Source: Lactobacillus johnsonii ATCC 33200 (lineage in GTDB: Bacteria; Bacillota; Bacilli; Lactobacillales; Lactobacillaceae). Taken from it: DNA of 64,000 nucleotides. The stretch lies in contig NZ_GG670120.1 in assembly GCF_000159355.1 (NCBI RefSeq), forward strand, positions 352,209 to 416,208. Reading direction: 5' to 3'. The notes beneath the pieces were generated by a model. The model saw nothing but the letters and a program-made list of their open reading frames with translations. It was not told the DNA's origin and ran no database searches. This document shows positions 63,672-64,000 of the stretch, in pieces; position 1 is the first letter of the stretch, and each line of letters opens with the position of its first letter. Both the position numbers and the translations under genes were made by a program.

Positions 63672-64000
63672 TTATTGTCTTTCTAAAATTTTATCTACTT
63701 TCTTAAAGAATAAATCTTTATCTGCTTTTGTTACTTCAGTAATTTCTTTTCCATTAAGGTCGATAAACATGCGACCACTTGCTAACCCTGATGTAATAAC
63801 ATTTGCTTTTACCTGACGTGTCTCAACAAGTTCAGGGTAGAGAGCTGACATAGTGGTTAAAACGTCCCACAAATATAGCTCTGCATTTGGAACAGAAATA
63901 ATTAAGCTGTATCCTAAACCAACTAAGTCAATAGCTGGATACTTTCTTAAACTAGCCCAGTGCTGACGAAGTTCATCAGTTAAGGGAAGTTCTTCAGTAC
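63672..64000 (-). CDS. Nucleoside hydrolase, C-terminal part (runs off the window)
   Basis: About 109 codons of the 3' end are visible and stay open to the window edge. AIDLVGLGYSLIISVPNAELYLWDVLTTMSALYPELV resembles the end of inosine-uridine-preferring nucleoside hydrolases, where a W-D in this place belongs to the active-site helix; the last part is ITSGLASGRMFIDLNGKEI. Such enzymes release the base from ribonucleosides for salvage. The N-terminal DTDxxxDD motif is outside, so the call is tentative. Confidence 0.6.
   Translation of the reverse strand, partial: TEELPLTDELRQHWASLRKYPAIDLVGLGYSLIISVPNAELYLWDVLTTMSALYPELVETRQVKANVITSGLASGRMFIDLNGKEITEVTKADKDLFFKKVDKILERQ

Overview
The window reads as a chromosomal segment of a low-GC, Gram-positive lactic acid bacterium, most likely a Lactobacillus of the johnsonii/gasseri group. 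This is inferred from AT-rich codon use, strong AGGAGG-type ribosome sites, the RNase J1/RpoY pair, the gene order RNase J2 - EF-Tu - trigger factor - ClpX - EngB, the LCP/Wzz/BY-kinase/PHP order of the exopolysaccharide (EPS) locus, and type I-E-like CRISPR remnants. No tool was run; names rest on motifs, length and neighbourhood.

Layout. 1-25.5 kb is conserved housekeeping: TPR protein-RecD2, diacylglycerol kinase, RNase J1-RpoY, peptide deformylase, TypA, FtsW-YlbG-RsmD-CoaD-SepM-like protease, ComEA-ComEC-HolA, S20, S15, RNase J2-TPR protein, EF-Tu, trigger factor, ClpX-EngB. Most transcription units end in clear intrinsic terminators. 25.5-29.3 kb is a looser stretch with small unknown genes, a lipoprotein and two broken FrnE-like (DsbA-family) genes. 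29.4-42.9 kb is a complete Wzy-dependent EPS operon on one strand: regulatory/assembly genes (LCP, Wzz, tyrosine kinase, PHP phosphatase), priming sugar transferase, an Alg14/Alg13-like split glycosyltransferase, four further glycosyltransferases, UDP-galactopyranose mutase, polymerase, flippase and an acyltransferase.

43.0-54.3 kb is an accessory, defence-like island. It starts with a decayed IS66-family element. It then holds two related cassettes, each with a sigma70-type promoter, a structured non-coding RNA of about 350 nt and a reverse transcriptase (RT). They flank a two-gene nuclease + ATPase operon that resembles Lamassu or ABC-three-component systems. The RT of the first cassette is frameshifted; the second is intact (441 aa). 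In both, the leader RNA region carries an antisense open frame at the same place and phase (70 and 67 codons), and several stems are kept by compensatory changes. This is the organisation of defence-associated RTs that copy an upstream ncRNA, and the antisense frame recalls the 'neo' gene of DRT2. A truncated rmlD (rhamnose synthesis), a YefM-like antitoxin relic and a degenerate CRISPR array show repeated gene turnover here.

54.3-64 kb returns to ordinary genes on both strands: HtpX just before it, lipoproteins, a coiled-coil membrane protein, a NUDIX hydrolase, two small paired unknowns, a surface protein with a sortase-like tail, an APC permease, a tyrosine-recombinase-fold protein that has lost most catalytic residues, a DedA protein and the end of a nucleoside hydrolase. 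Several relics (DUF5067-like lipoprotein, SDR protein) lie between them.

The most interesting item is the pair of ncRNA-RT cassettes with the conserved antisense open frame (45287-46983 and 50964-52673).
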